From JBCDGZ01 sp038750655 (GTDB lineage Bacteria > Bacteroidota > Bacteroidia > Chitinophagales > Saprospiraceae): DNA of 33,340 bases. The translations under genes were made by a program, and so were the position numbers. Shown piece after piece: positions 22,758 through 31,122 of this stretch (position 1 is its first letter; each line of letters opens with the position of its first letter). Location: assembly GCA_038750655.1 (NCBI GenBank), contig JBCDGZ010000091.1:1-33340 (forward strand), in the 5' to 3' direction. The notes beneath the pieces were generated by a model that was not told the origin of the DNA, ran no database searches, and worked only from the letters and a program-made list of their open reading frames with translations.

Positions 22758-23992
22758 CTATTGGGCGCTTTGAAAGGATTGCGGGCCTGCCAGGGCTCCA
22801 TCGGGCGCAGGTAATTCAGGACCGGCTTGATGAATCGATTGGACAAGGAGTTGCGGTGGCGCATATAGCAATACATCTCATGAGCAATCGCCCCCACTGA
22901 GCTTTTGATCTCCATCGCCGTACGGGCAAAGATGATTTTGTGGGCCTGGCACTGGATGCCTTGCTCTACTAGATCGAGGAGAATATTGAAGTAGACTTTC
23001 AGATCGCGGTTGCGCTCCTTATCAAAGCCTAGAAAATGGGCTTCCATCTCTGCGCCATTTCGGATAGAGGTGTAGAAAGCAATTAATTTCCCCTCTTCAT
23101 AATAGCCCATCACTTTAAAGGCTTTCGGTAGCCGGGTTTTCATCTCCAACATGTAGTTGCGGTTCAAGCGCAGTACGTTAAAGCCAGAGTTAATGGCTAT
23201 CCCACGGTACAAGTCGTACATCCGCTCTTGGTGCTCGCGAATATCCTCGATGCTCAATTCCCGCTTTTCGATGTGCTTGAGGCATTTCTGGGCCTTTTTC
23301 AACTTCACACGATACTTTGAGGAAATAGCCGCTTTATAATCCTCGAAGCTGGCCCAAGCTGGATCGAGGTTCATGATCATATTAGGCTGGATGGTAAACT
23401 CGATGTAGCGGCGGTCCACCAGGGGCTGCGCCTCCACTCGACTGGATTCGAAGAGTTCCTTGATCAAGGTAGCAGCGATGGTCGTTCCTACTTCGCGCAG
23501 TTGCTGCTGGGTGTGCAGCAGGGCTTCTTCGAGTAGCTGAATACCGGGGGCGCCGGCCAGATGGGCAGCTTTAAAGTAGTAGCCGTGCTCACCGGTCAGC
23601 AGCAGGTTACCGCAGGCCATCGTGTAGAATCCTACATTACGAGCCACAAAACCTTTGAGGGAACGAGCAATGGCATTAAAGAAGCAAGGCGTTTCTTGAA
23701 CGTCGTCCAGGTTAACGCTTTGGTCCGCCTGGAAATATTGAATCTGACAGAGTGCGACCCCTACCGGCAATTTATTTTCATAAAACACCAAATAGCGAAA
23801 GTCCATCCCGACAGGCGGCGCTGCTTCCATACTAGATAGAAAGTCCAGTTGCAGAAAGATATTATCCTCAGGCATGGCCCGCTGCCAGTCAGCACCAGCT
23901 AGCGCAATTGAGTCGAACAAAGCAATGCTATATCCGGGCTTGGAGAGTGTCGTGGCCATTAGGATACCAGGCTGTTTGAGTTCCGAAGTCAT
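22754..23992 (-). CDS. FemAB/GNAT-like acyltransferase
   Basis: 412 residues. The C-terminal half has a GNAT-like fold of the FemAB/CelD type (AISSKYRVKLKKAQKCLKH, then MGYYEEGKLIAFYTSIRNG and EAHFLGFDKERNRDLKVYFN), where SKYRxxxKK-type stretches and the late YFN helix are typical. Such proteins transfer amino-acyl or acyl groups to cell-wall, lipid or exopolysaccharide acceptors. Alternative start Met12 (23959) is possible; both lack a ribosome binding site. No membrane segment or signal peptide is visible, so it is probably cytosolic or peripheral. The acceptor is unknown. It converges with the sigma operon. Confidence 0.65.
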   Translation of the reverse strand: MTSELKQPGILMATTLSKPGYSIALFDSIALAGADWQRAMPEDNIFLQLDFLSSMEAAPPVGMDFRYLVFYENKLPVGVALCQIQYFQADQSVNLDDVQETPCFFNAIARSLKGFVARNVGFYTMACGNLLLTGEHGYYFKAAHLAGAPGIQLLEEALLHTQQQLREVGTTIAATLIKELFESSRVEAQPLVDRRYIEFTIQPNMIMNLDPAWASFEDYKAAISSKYRVKLKKAQKCLKHIEKRELSIEDIREHQERMYDLYRGIAINSGFNVLRLNRNYMLEMKTRLPKAFKVMGYYEEGKLIAFYTSIRNGAEMEAHFLGFDKERNRDLKVYFNILLDLVEQGIQCQAHKIIFARTAMEIKSSVGAIAHEMYCYMRHRNSLSNRFIKPVLNYLRPMEPWQARNPFKAPNS

Positions 23993-24102
23993 GATAAGGC
24001 GACATTGATTTGGCCCTTTCGAGCATTAGTTGGGACGCATACCTTGATAAGATACGAAAAAATAAACGTTTGGGGCAGGATGAAGTTTTGAAAAAAATGA
24101 TA

Positions 24103-24639
24103 TTACTGCAAATTTTCGTAGGCTTTTTTAGTCAAATCGTAGTAAACACAGCTTTTTCCGTAAAAACGCGCTTCTTTTCGATAACTCATCCCCAGCTTTT
24201 CAATCACCCTTCGGGAACCCTTGTTTTCGGGTAGGGCGACGGCGACAATCCGTTCCAGCTGTAGGTGATTGAAGGCGTAGTTGAGGATGGCTCGTGAGCC
24301 TTCGGTAGCATACCCCTGCCCCCAATGTTGGGTCATCAGTCGGTAGCCGATCTCCAGCTCTTCGGTGTTGTCCAGGTCTTTGAGGATAAACCAGCCGACA
24401 AAGGCCCCGTCGGCTTGCCGCTCCGCCATCCACCAATTGTACAAAGGGTTGCCAGTGGCCAATTTTCCCAACAATGTCCCAACATATCCTTGAACGGTCT
24501 CCCGGTCGTGTGGTACCCCATTGGTGATATAGCGCATGACCTCGGGGTCGGAGTGCAGCTGATAAAAAAGCTCGAAGTCTGCTTGGACCGGACAGCGCAA
24601 CCGCAGCCGCTCGGTGACTAAATTTGGACTATTGGGCAT
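24103..24639 (-). CDS. GNAT family N-acetyltransferase (RimJ/RimL type)
   Basis: 178 residues. Signature features: LVTERLRLRCPVQADFELFYQLHSD at about 7-31, IGYRLMTQHWGQGYATEGSRAIL (97-119) with the acetyl-CoA pyrophosphate-binding Q-x-x-G-x-G/A motif (QGYATEG), and a C-terminal EKLGMSYRKE strand-helix (146-155). The family acetylates ribosomal-protein N-termini or small amines; the substrate here cannot be set. The gene begins 6 bases after the stop of the lipoprotein pyrophosphatase and is almost certainly its operon partner. Confidence 0.9.
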   Translation of the reverse strand: MPNSPNLVTERLRLRCPVQADFELFYQLHSDPEVMRYITNGVPHDRETVQGYVGTLLGKLATGNPLYNWWMAERQADGAFVGWFILKDLDNTEELEIGYRLMTQHWGQGYATEGSRAILNYAFNHLQLERIVAVALPENKGSRRVIEKLGMSYRKEARFYGKSCVYYDLTKKAYENLQ

Positions 24640-24645
24640 AATGGC

Positions 24646-25266
24646 TTACTGTTTTAGGCGCTGGGGCTGATGGAGGGTCCATTTTTGAATTTCTCTCATG
24701 GCATATTGCTCATCTCGCCAGCCCAGCAATTCCATTTCCCCTGGGCCTTTATAGTTGAGAAACCAATTCTGGATGATCTGATGGGCAGCGTGATATTTGA
24801 CGACAAAGGTCTGGTAGTCATCAGCAGCGATCACGTTCAAGGCAGAATCCAACGGAACTGCGATGATCTTGGTATCAATCTCCTCCCGATCACGCAGCAT
24901 CAGCGCTCCGATGGGCCGCACTTCTACCAGCGTCCCCGTCTCCACGCTGGGCGCAATGACCAGAATATCCAACGCATCTCCATCGCCGCCCCGCTCTTTA
25001 TCCATCAAAGTACCCGGAATAAAGCCATAATTCCCCGGATAGGGCAGGAAATTGATGATGCGATCGCGGCCATATTCCTGATCCACCGCAAAGCGTTTTT
25101 CCTCCACATCAAACTCCACCTTGGCATTGGTCCCGGCCGGAATTTCAATGATTGCGTGGATTCCTTTTTCGGTGAAAGTGGCCGCCGTATAGGCTTCTCC
25201 CGAGGGAGCCTGGAGACAGGAGGAAAGCAGCAGACTGAAAAGCGCAAGAAGGATAATTTGTTTCAT
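24646..25266 (-). CDS. Family I inorganic pyrophosphatase, lipoprotein form
   Basis: 206 residues. The N-terminus (MKQIILLALFSLLLSSC) is a lipoprotein signal with lipobox LSSC and lipidated Cys17, so the enzyme is expected outside the cytosol, anchored to a membrane. It hydrolyses pyrophosphate to phosphate. Family I residues align: K49, E51, Y80, the metal-binding DGDALD (D95, D97, D100), D126, D131, K133 and Y172-K173. The signature normally reads D-x-D-P-x-D; here Pro is replaced by Ala, but all acidic ligands remain. Cytosolic enzymes of this family lack a signal. A GNAT acetyltransferase follows in the operon. A TACCTTTG -7 box (25275-25282) and an inverted repeat (25296-25311) lie upstream. 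Confidence 0.92.
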   Translation of the reverse strand: MKQIILLALFSLLLSSCLQAPSGEAYTAATFTEKGIHAIIEIPAGTNAKVEFDVEEKRFAVDQEYGRDRIINFLPYPGNYGFIPGTLMDKERGGDGDALDILVIAPSVETGTLVEVRPIGALMLRDREEIDTKIIAVPLDSALNVIAADDYQTFVVKYHAAHQIIQNWFLNYKGPGEMELLGWRDEQYAMREIQKWTLHQPQRLKQ

Positions 25267-25274
25267 AATATGTC

Positions 25275-25282
25275 CAAAGGTA
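25275..25282 (-). promoter_or_regulatory. Predicted -7 box of the pyrophosphatase operon
   Basis: TACCTTTG on the minus strand matches TAnnTTTG and lies 8 bases from the start codon, implying a very short leader. No TTG sits at the expected -33 distance; a palindrome (25296-25311) occupies the spacer and upstream region. Confidence 0.5.
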
Positions 25283-25295
25283 AGTAATTTTTATA

Positions 25296-25311
25296 GGACA
25301 GCGAACTGTCC
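25296..25311. promoter_or_regulatory. Inverted repeat in the pyrophosphatase promoter
   Basis: GGACAG-CGAA-CTGTCC is a perfect 6-base inverted repeat with a 4-base centre, 13 bases upstream of the -7 box at 25275-25282. It could be an operator for a dimeric repressor or activator. It could also act on the divergent ArsS-type operon. It lies too far from that gene's start to be its leader. Confidence 0.45.
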
Positions 25312-25430
25312 GAGTGAGAACAAAATGAGCGAAAAAGTTCTATCTTAGCAACAATTAACCTCTTTTAATCATCCTCTAAATTGTAAACTTTCGCATCTTG
25401 CGATTAGCTACATAAACCCGTGTATCAACT

Positions 25431-25769
25431 ATGAGCGAAAAAAAGTATTTCGATCCCGCCGACCTCAAGAATTTTGGTAAAATCACTGAGCTTCAGGAGG
25501 AATATGGCAAAAAGTTTTTTGACTGGTATGGCTCCGTTTTCCAAGAAGGTGCGCTGACCGAGCGCGAGAAGTCGCTGATCGCTTTGGCGGTTGCCCATGC
25601 GCTGCAATGTCCTTATTGTATTGATGCTTATACGAGTTCCTGTATGGTCAAGGGAGCGGATGAGGAGCAGATGATGGAGGCGGTGCACGTAGCGGCGGCT
25701 ATTCGTGGAGGGACGACCCTGGTGTATGGAACGCAGATGATGAATCATTTGAAGAAGATGTCGATGTAG
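25431..25769 (+). CDS. AhpD/carboxymuconolactone decarboxylase-like protein of the ArsS pair
   Basis: 112 residues, a single CMD/AhpD-fold domain: LTEREKSLIALAVAHALQ at 42-59, then C60-P-Y-C63 and IRGGTTLVYG near 91-100. In AhpD peroxidases a His lies four residues after the second Cys; here it is Tyr67, so classic peroxidase chemistry may be altered. Proteins of this shape are described as arsenosugar-biosynthesis-associated peroxidase-like partners of the radical SAM enzyme ArsS. The radical SAM gene follows 28 bases downstream, which fits that assignment. Confidence 0.85.
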   Translation: MSEKKYFDPADLKNFGKITELQEEYGKKFFDWYGSVFQEGALTEREKSLIALAVAHALQCPYCIDAYTSSCMVKGADEEQMMEAVHVAAAIRGGTTLVYGTQMMNHLKKMSM

Positions 25770-25797
25770 GAGAGCTTTCTTAAAACTACAGCAAATT

Positions 25798-26871
25798 ATG
25801 GCGATTAAACAACGCAGCAAATCATTAAAATCAAGAGCAGATAACCTCTCGGATACTTTCTTTCAGCTCAATGTCTTGAACGGAAAAGAATTGGTCGATG
25901 AGCAATTTCCGGCCTTCGGTGCGCAGCTGGCAGAGCTGGGGTACCAGCCGCTCCGGCCTTCGGCTATCGAGATTTTTCAACTCAATATCGGTAAGCTGTG
26001 CAACCAAACTTGCGCGCACTGTCACGTTGACGCCGGGCCCGACCGCAAGCGGGAGAATATGTCGAAAGCCACACTGGAGCGTTGTTTGGAGATCATCGCC
26101 GCCGTGCCCAGCATCCATACCGTCGACATCACCGGGGGAGCGCCGGAGATGAATCCGCACTTCCGCTGGTTTGTTGAAGAATGCTACCAACTGGGTAAAC
26201 AGGTTATCGACCGCTGTAACCTAACCATTGTAGTGGCCAATCGCAAATACCATGACCTTCCTGAGTTTTTTGCTAAAAATAAAGTACAGGTGGTCTCTTC
26301 CCTCCCCTACTTCAGCAAGAGTCGCACGGACAACCAGCGCGGCGACGGCGTCTTCGAAGATTCTATCAAAGCCCTGCAAATGCTCAACGCCGTAGGCTAC
26401 GGCCAGGAGGGCTCGGGCTTACAGCTCGACCTGGTATACAACCCCTCCGGGGCCTTCCTCCCCGCAGGACAGGAGACCCTGCAAGCTGAATTCAAACGCC
26501 AGCTCAAGCGCAAGTACGACATCGTTTTCAATAACCTCTACGCCATCACTAACCTTCCAATTAGCCGCTTCCTCGAATACCTGATTTCCAGCGGCAACTA
26601 CCAGGACTACATGCAAATGCTCGTCGAGGCCTTCAACCCGGCGACTGTCATGGGCCTGATGTGCCGCACCACCATCTCCGTGAGCTGGGAGGGGTATTTG
26701 TACGATTGCGACTTCAATCAGATGCTCGACCTCAAGGTAGCGGCGAAGGACAGTCAGCATATTGACAATTTTGATGTGGAGGCTTTGAAGCAGCGAAGTA
26801 TTGTATTGAATCAGCATTGTTATGGCTGTACAGCGGGAGCGGGATCGAGTTGTGGAGGAGAGATCAGCTGA
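25798..26871 (+). CDS. arsS: ArsS-like radical SAM protein (arsenosugar biosynthesis type)
   Basis: 357 residues, the expected length. The radical SAM cluster motif is C68-NQT-C72-AH-C75, followed by HVDAGPDRKREN at 76-87 and DITGGAPEMNPHF around 114-126. The C-terminal auxiliary-cluster domain (DUF3641 type) has MCRTT, DCDFNQML and the end motif HCYGCTAGAGSSCGGEIS with C341, C344 and C352. ArsS is known to adenosylate or ribosylate dimethylarsenate-type species to form arsenosugars, working with the methyltransferase ArsM. No arsM or other ars gene is in view, so either ArsM is elsewhere or this homologue has another substrate. The gene is cotranscribed with the AhpD-like gene. Confidence 0.9.
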   Translation: MAIKQRSKSLKSRADNLSDTFFQLNVLNGKELVDEQFPAFGAQLAELGYQPLRPSAIEIFQLNIGKLCNQTCAHCHVDAGPDRKRENMSKATLERCLEIIAAVPSIHTVDITGGAPEMNPHFRWFVEECYQLGKQVIDRCNLTIVVANRKYHDLPEFFAKNKVQVVSSLPYFSKSRTDNQRGDGVFEDSIKALQMLNAVGYGQEGSGLQLDLVYNPSGAFLPAGQETLQAEFKRQLKRKYDIVFNNLYAITNLPISRFLEYLISSGNYQDYMQMLVEAFNPATVMGLMCRTTISVSWEGYLYDCDFNQMLDLKVAAKDSQHIDNFDVEALKQRSIVLNQHCYGCTAGAGSSCGGEIS

Positions 26872-26901
26872 TTAGGCTACCCGACTAGACATATTATTCC
26901 T

Positions 26902-26909
26902 TAACTTTG
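26902..26909 (+). promoter_or_regulatory. Possible -7 box of the HTCS gene
   Basis: TAACTTTG matches TAnnTTTG and lies 17 bases before the GTG start at 26926. No good TTG is seen at the -33 distance, as expected if an activator is needed or if the start of transcription is weak. Confidence 0.45.
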
Positions 26910-26925
26910 GTTAAAAATATGTCTT

Positions 26926-29900
26926 GTGATAAATGTACCTGAGTTATCTAGGCAATTACTGATTCTCCTTTTAGGGTTCTGCTCCTTGTCCATCGGTACA
27001 GCCCAAACCCTCATTATCCCCGAAACCCTCACCATTGAAGATGGGCTTTCGCAGGGGTTTATCCCAGTCATTCATCAAGATAGCGAAGGGTTTCTCTGGT
27101 TGGGTACTAAAAATGGACTCAATCGCTACGATGGTCGAGCTTTCAAGGTATTTACTCGTGATCCTGATGATCCGTATTCGATTTCTAATGACTGGATTCA
27201 AGCCATCCGAGAAGAAGGTGACTTTTTAGTCCTTGGTACGCATGATCAATTGCTGAATGTATTCCACAAGCAAACCCAACGGTGCTACCGCATTCTACTG
27301 CAAGCTGAAAATATGAAAGCCTTTTCTCGGGTAGAAGATATATTTAGAGATACCTTGGGGAATTATTGGTTGAATATCAGAGAGGAAGACCAAGTGATTC
27401 GACTTTCTTTTCCGAAGGATTTTTGGCTAAATCTGCCCGACGACCCGACCTTGGTAGATAGCGTTCAAGTGGAGGCGATCCCAAATGCAGTGCAATTTTT
27501 CGTCCAGGGAGATCGCTTATTTCTGACCCACCAGGATCAAACAGCATGGGTCGATATACCTACCCAATCCCGTCAAGTAGTCCCAACAGTTTTGGCACAT
27601 CCTGAAAGGACAGGTTTTACAAAGATCACCCCCTTCATCGGTATCGGAAAAACCGAAGACAAGTTCAATAAGATATTTCAATTAACCGTTTTTAAAAATG
27701 GTAACTGGCAAGAAGTCAATACAGATCTGCGATTTAATAAACAATACTACTATGACCAAAGTACTGGTTTGCTCTGGCTCAGCGAATATGGAAAGGATCG
27801 GCTCCTGGTTTTTGATATTGCAGTATTGCAACAAGCCGACCAACTATCTCCCTCCGATGCCAGCTATCACATCTCCAATGTAAGCGTTGTTGAATCTTGG
27901 TTTAAAGATAATTCGGGTATCCTTTGGGCGGGCACTAATGGCTTTGGCATACGCAGGGTAAGTCCAAGAAAACTTGCTGTAAAGACGCACGTTTTAGGCG
28001 AGTCGATCTCCAATAAAATCTACTCTTCTAGCCCAGAAGAGTTGTTGTACAAGCGACCCGATGCCACAAAAAATTACATCGGCACGGGAAACTTGAAAAG
28101 TATTTTTCAATATTTTAAGTCCAGCGAGATTAACCACATTGACATCCTACTCGATAGTATCGGGAAGGGTTGGGTGGCTATACATCGGGAGGCTCCTCAA
28201 AATGAGAATCATCAATTGGAACTATACACCTATGAGGAGGGCAATTTGGAGTTCCGAAAAAAAATGGATATTGCCGAGTTTTGGAATGGGGCACAAATCT
28301 CGTTACTGAGCAAGAACAAGGAGGAATTATACCTTCTCTTTTCTAATCATCTCATTCAATACAATCCCTTAACTAACGAGCATCGCAGCTTTATTTTTGA
28401 TCCATTTCCGAAATCCCCTACCCTACTATTTTACCTAGCTCAAACGGCCAATGGCGATTGTTGGATCGGAAGCCAATCCGGCTTAGTTCACGCTAAGAAG
28501 ACCGCGGATGGGTTTGATTTCAGCTTGGTAGAAGGCTTGCGTAATCCTATCTGTGCGAGCCTGTTAACGGATCCTAATGATGCCAATATCCTATGGATTG
28601 GTACGAAAGGTGGCGGTTTGCACCGCTTGGATACCCGCACCATGGCGTTCGAGTATTTGCACAGCAAAAATGGCTTACCCAACGACGTAATCTACAGCGT
28701 ACTCAACGATGAACAAGGTAATCTTTGGATGAGTTCGAATAAAGGGATCATCAGTTACCATCCCGAAACCGGTAAAATTCGCAATTTCACCGCCGAGGAT
28801 GGTATGCAAAGCAATGAATTCAACACCCATGCTTTTGGGAAGTCGCCAAGGGGGGAGCTTTTATTCGGAGGGATCAATGGCTTGAATGTATTTCATCCCG
28901 ACGATTTACAAGAAAATCCCTTCGTGCCCGAGGTACGCATTACCGGCCTGGCGGTCAATAACAAAGAAATAGGCATTCAAGACAGCACCGGCATCTTGTC
29001 AAAAGCGATTGATTTTACGTCTGCTATTCGTCTACCGTTCCAACAAAACAGCATCAATCTAACCTTTGCGGCACTTGAATTCACTGCCCCCGGTAAAAAT
29101 ACCTTCCGCTACTACTTGGAAGGCGCAGAAGCAGAATGGACCCATACCACTACAGAAAATCGAGCGAGCTACCTCAATATTGCACCTGGCAGTTACACTT
29201 TCAAAATTAAAGCGGCTAATGGTGATCAGGTTTGGAGTGAGCAGATTAGGACACTAGACATCACTATTCTGCCACCTTGGTATCGAACGACATTGGCTTA
29301 TTTGTGCTATATTTTGCTAATAGTCGGGGCAATTTGGCAGTACAGCCGATTTCAGCGTAATCGCTGGCAACTCAAGCATAGCTTAGAACTGGAACAAAAA
29401 GAAGCCGAACGGCTCAAAGAACTGGATACTTTCCGCTCTCGGTTATTTACCAATATCACGCATGAATTTCGCACCCCACTCACCGTCATTCTAGGCACTT
29501 CCGAACAACTAGAAAATCAGAATTTTGTGGAGCAGCCGGCTCAAAAACGCTTATCACTCATTCGTCGGAATGGCCAAAATTTGCTCAAGCTAGTCAATCA
29601 AATGCTTGATCTCTCCAAAATAGAGCATAACCAACTCCAAATCAACTATCAGCAGGGGGATTTACTCGCTTATTTGCGTTACCTCACCGAAAGCTTTTCC
29701 TCTTTAGCCACCGCCGAAGGTATCACACTAGCAGTCGAGAGCGGGCATACGGAGGTATGGATGGACTACGATGAAGAAAAGATGCGCCAAATTATTTCCA
29801 ACCTGCTTTCCAATGCCATCAAATACACCCCTTCCGGTGGAGAGGTAGTACTGAGGGCTAATCAGCAAAGCGATCAACTTTATGTCAGTGTGGAGGATAC

Positions 29901-30960
29901 CGGTAAAGGAATTGCTAAAGAAGACTTGCCTCATATTTTTAATCGCTACTACCAAGCCAACGATGATATGGCCAAAGCTGGAGGCACCGGCATTGGACTG
30001 GCACTGACCTACGAGTTAGTCAAACTGCTAGGAGGAAACATCGAAGTGACAAGTGAAGTGGAGCAAGGAACAACATTCACTTTTTGGCTACCCGTACGGC
30101 ACGAAGCTCCATTCCAACAAAATAGTCCTACATCGAAAGAAGGAAGTCATTTATCAGAGCCGACGACTCCTATTCAAAAGCAAGCCTTGGTAGAAAATGC
30201 GCCTAAATTGCTGATTGTGGAGGACAATCGGGATGTCGTAGACTACCTTACGACTTGCCTGCAAGAAAACTATCAGTTAGCCTTTGCCTACGATGGGCAA
30301 TCAGGCATAGAACAAGCCATTGAACTGACCCCTGATATTATTATTTCCGATGTAATGATGCCCCATAAAACGGGTTTGGAACTGACTGATGCCTTAAAAA
30401 ATGATGAGCGCACCAGTCATATCCCGATCGTTCTGCTAACTGCGAAGGCAGATATGGTAAGCCGATTGGCCGGACTGCGAAAAGGAGCAGATGTTTACCT
30501 TGCCAAGCCCTTTTACCAGGAAGAATTGTTGGTCCATCTAGAAAACCTGCTCAAAATTCGACAGCAGCTGCAAGCCAAGTACCAACAACTGGCCCTGAGC
30601 ACCACGACCGAAACGCCTGATGCCGATGACCAAGAAGCCATTTTCTTGCATAAACTTCGCCAACTGCTCGAAACCAATCTGGACAATACCAACCTCACGG
30701 CCCAAGATATTGCCAGACAAATTGGCATGAGTCGTACCAACTTGTACCTTAAGCTCAATGCCGTCGCTGGTATGACCTTCAATATTTACCTGCGCACCCT
30801 ACGGCTACAAAAAGCGAAAGTCCTCCTCCAAACGACGACCCTCACGATTGCTGAAGTTGCCTACGAAGTCGGATTTAGCAGCCCCAGTTACTTTAGTAAT
30901 CAGTTCAAAAAACAGTTTGGGCATTCGCCTAGCGAGGAACGAGCTAAGTATAAACGGTGA
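26926..30960 (+). CDS. Hybrid two-component system sensor-regulator (HTCS)
   Basis: 1344 residues, full length for an HTCS, which puts sensor, kinase, receiver and DNA-binding domain in one inner-membrane protein. GTG start at 26926 begins a signal-like helix (ILLLGFCSLSIGTAQ, to about 27). The periplasmic sensor has propeller repeats (about 30-690; HQDSEGFLWLGTKNGLNRYDG is a typical blade) and a Y_Y_Y domain (about 704-784). A membrane helix is at about 788-808. The kinase has H846 (THEFRTPL), the N box at about 948-958 and GGTGIGLAL near 1018-1026. The receiver runs from KLLIVEDNRD (about 1094), with D1142 as phospho-acceptor and K1194 in KPF. The AraC-type HTH fills about 1235-1344. HTCS proteins normally control nearby polysaccharide genes. 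None is here; the next gene, 163 bases downstream, is an LVIVD/S74 protein. Confidence 0.95.
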   Translation: MINVPELSRQLLILLLGFCSLSIGTAQTLIIPETLTIEDGLSQGFIPVIHQDSEGFLWLGTKNGLNRYDGRAFKVFTRDPDDPYSISNDWIQAIREEGDFLVLGTHDQLLNVFHKQTQRCYRILLQAENMKAFSRVEDIFRDTLGNYWLNIREEDQVIRLSFPKDFWLNLPDDPTLVDSVQVEAIPNAVQFFVQGDRLFLTHQDQTAWVDIPTQSRQVVPTVLAHPERTGFTKITPFIGIGKTEDKFNKIFQLTVFKNGNWQEVNTDLRFNKQYYYDQSTGLLWLSEYGKDRLLVFDIAVLQQADQLSPSDASYHISNVSVVESWFKDNSGILWAGTNGFGIRRVSPRKLAVKTHVLGESISNKIYSSSPEELLYKRPDATKNYIGTGNLKSIFQYFKSSEINHIDILLDSIGKGWVAIHREAPQNENHQLELYTYEEGNLEFRKKMDIAEFWNGAQISLLSKNKEELYLLFSNHLIQYNPLTNEHRSFIFDPFPKSPTLLFYLAQTANGDCWIGSQSGLVHAKKTADGFDFSLVEGLRNPICASLLTDPNDANILWIGTKGGGLHRLDTRTMAFEYLHSKNGLPNDVIYSVLNDEQGNLWMSSNKGIISYHPETGKIRNFTAEDGMQSNEFNTHAFGKSPRGELLFGGINGLNVFHPDDLQENPFVPEVRITGLAVNNKEIGIQDSTGILSKAIDFTSAIRLPFQQNSINLTFAALEFTAPGKNTFRYYLEGAEAEWTHTTTENRASYLNIAPGSYTFKIKAANGDQVWSEQIRTLDITILPPWYRTTLAYLCYILLIVGAIWQYSRFQRNRWQLKHSLELEQKEAERLKELDTFRSRLFTNITHEFRTPLTVILGTSEQLENQNFVEQPAQKRLSLIRRNGQNLLKLVNQMLDLSKIEHNQLQINYQQGDLLAYLRYLTESFSSLATAEGITLAVESGHTEVWMDYDEEKMRQIISNLLSNAIKYTPSGGEVVLRANQQSDQLYVSVEDTGKGIAKEDLPHIFNRYYQANDDMAKAGGTGIGLALTYELVKLLGGNIEVTSEVEQGTTFTFWLPVRHEAPFQQNSPTSKEGSHLSEPTTPIQKQALVENAPKLLIVEDNRDVVDYLTTCLQENYQLAFAYDGQSGIEQAIELTPDIIISDVMMPHKTGLELTDALKNDERTSHIPIVLLTAKADMVSRLAGLRKGADVYLAKPFYQEELLVHLENLLKIRQQLQAKYQQLALSTTTETPDADDQEAIFLHKLRQLLETNLDNTNLTAQDIARQIGMSRTNLYLKLNAVAGMTFNIYLRTLRLQKAKVLLQTTTLTIAEVAYEVGFSSPSYFSNQFKKQFGHSPSEERAKYKR

Positions 30961-31047
30961 GTACGGACGTACATTTCGCAGTAACCTCTCTATTTTTTTG
31001 TTAATTTAAAAAACTGATTATCAACAACTTGCACCTTCTGGAAAATA

Positions 31048-31064
31048 GTACAAGTCTTTTGTAC
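31048..31064. promoter_or_regulatory. Inverted repeat between the HTCS and the LVIVD/S74 gene
   Basis: GTACAA-GTCTT-TTGTAC is a perfect 6-base inverted repeat with a 5-base spacer, 58 bases upstream of the start at 31123. It is a candidate binding site for the adjacent HTCS AraC-type domain, although HTCS sites are often direct repeats. No clear TAnnTTTG promoter box is visible in this gap (30961-31122). Confidence 0.4.
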
Positions 31065-31122
31065 AATAACTAAAGCCAGTTTTACTACTTCCTTGCAGTT
31101 TTGCGACTAAATCATCAAAGAT

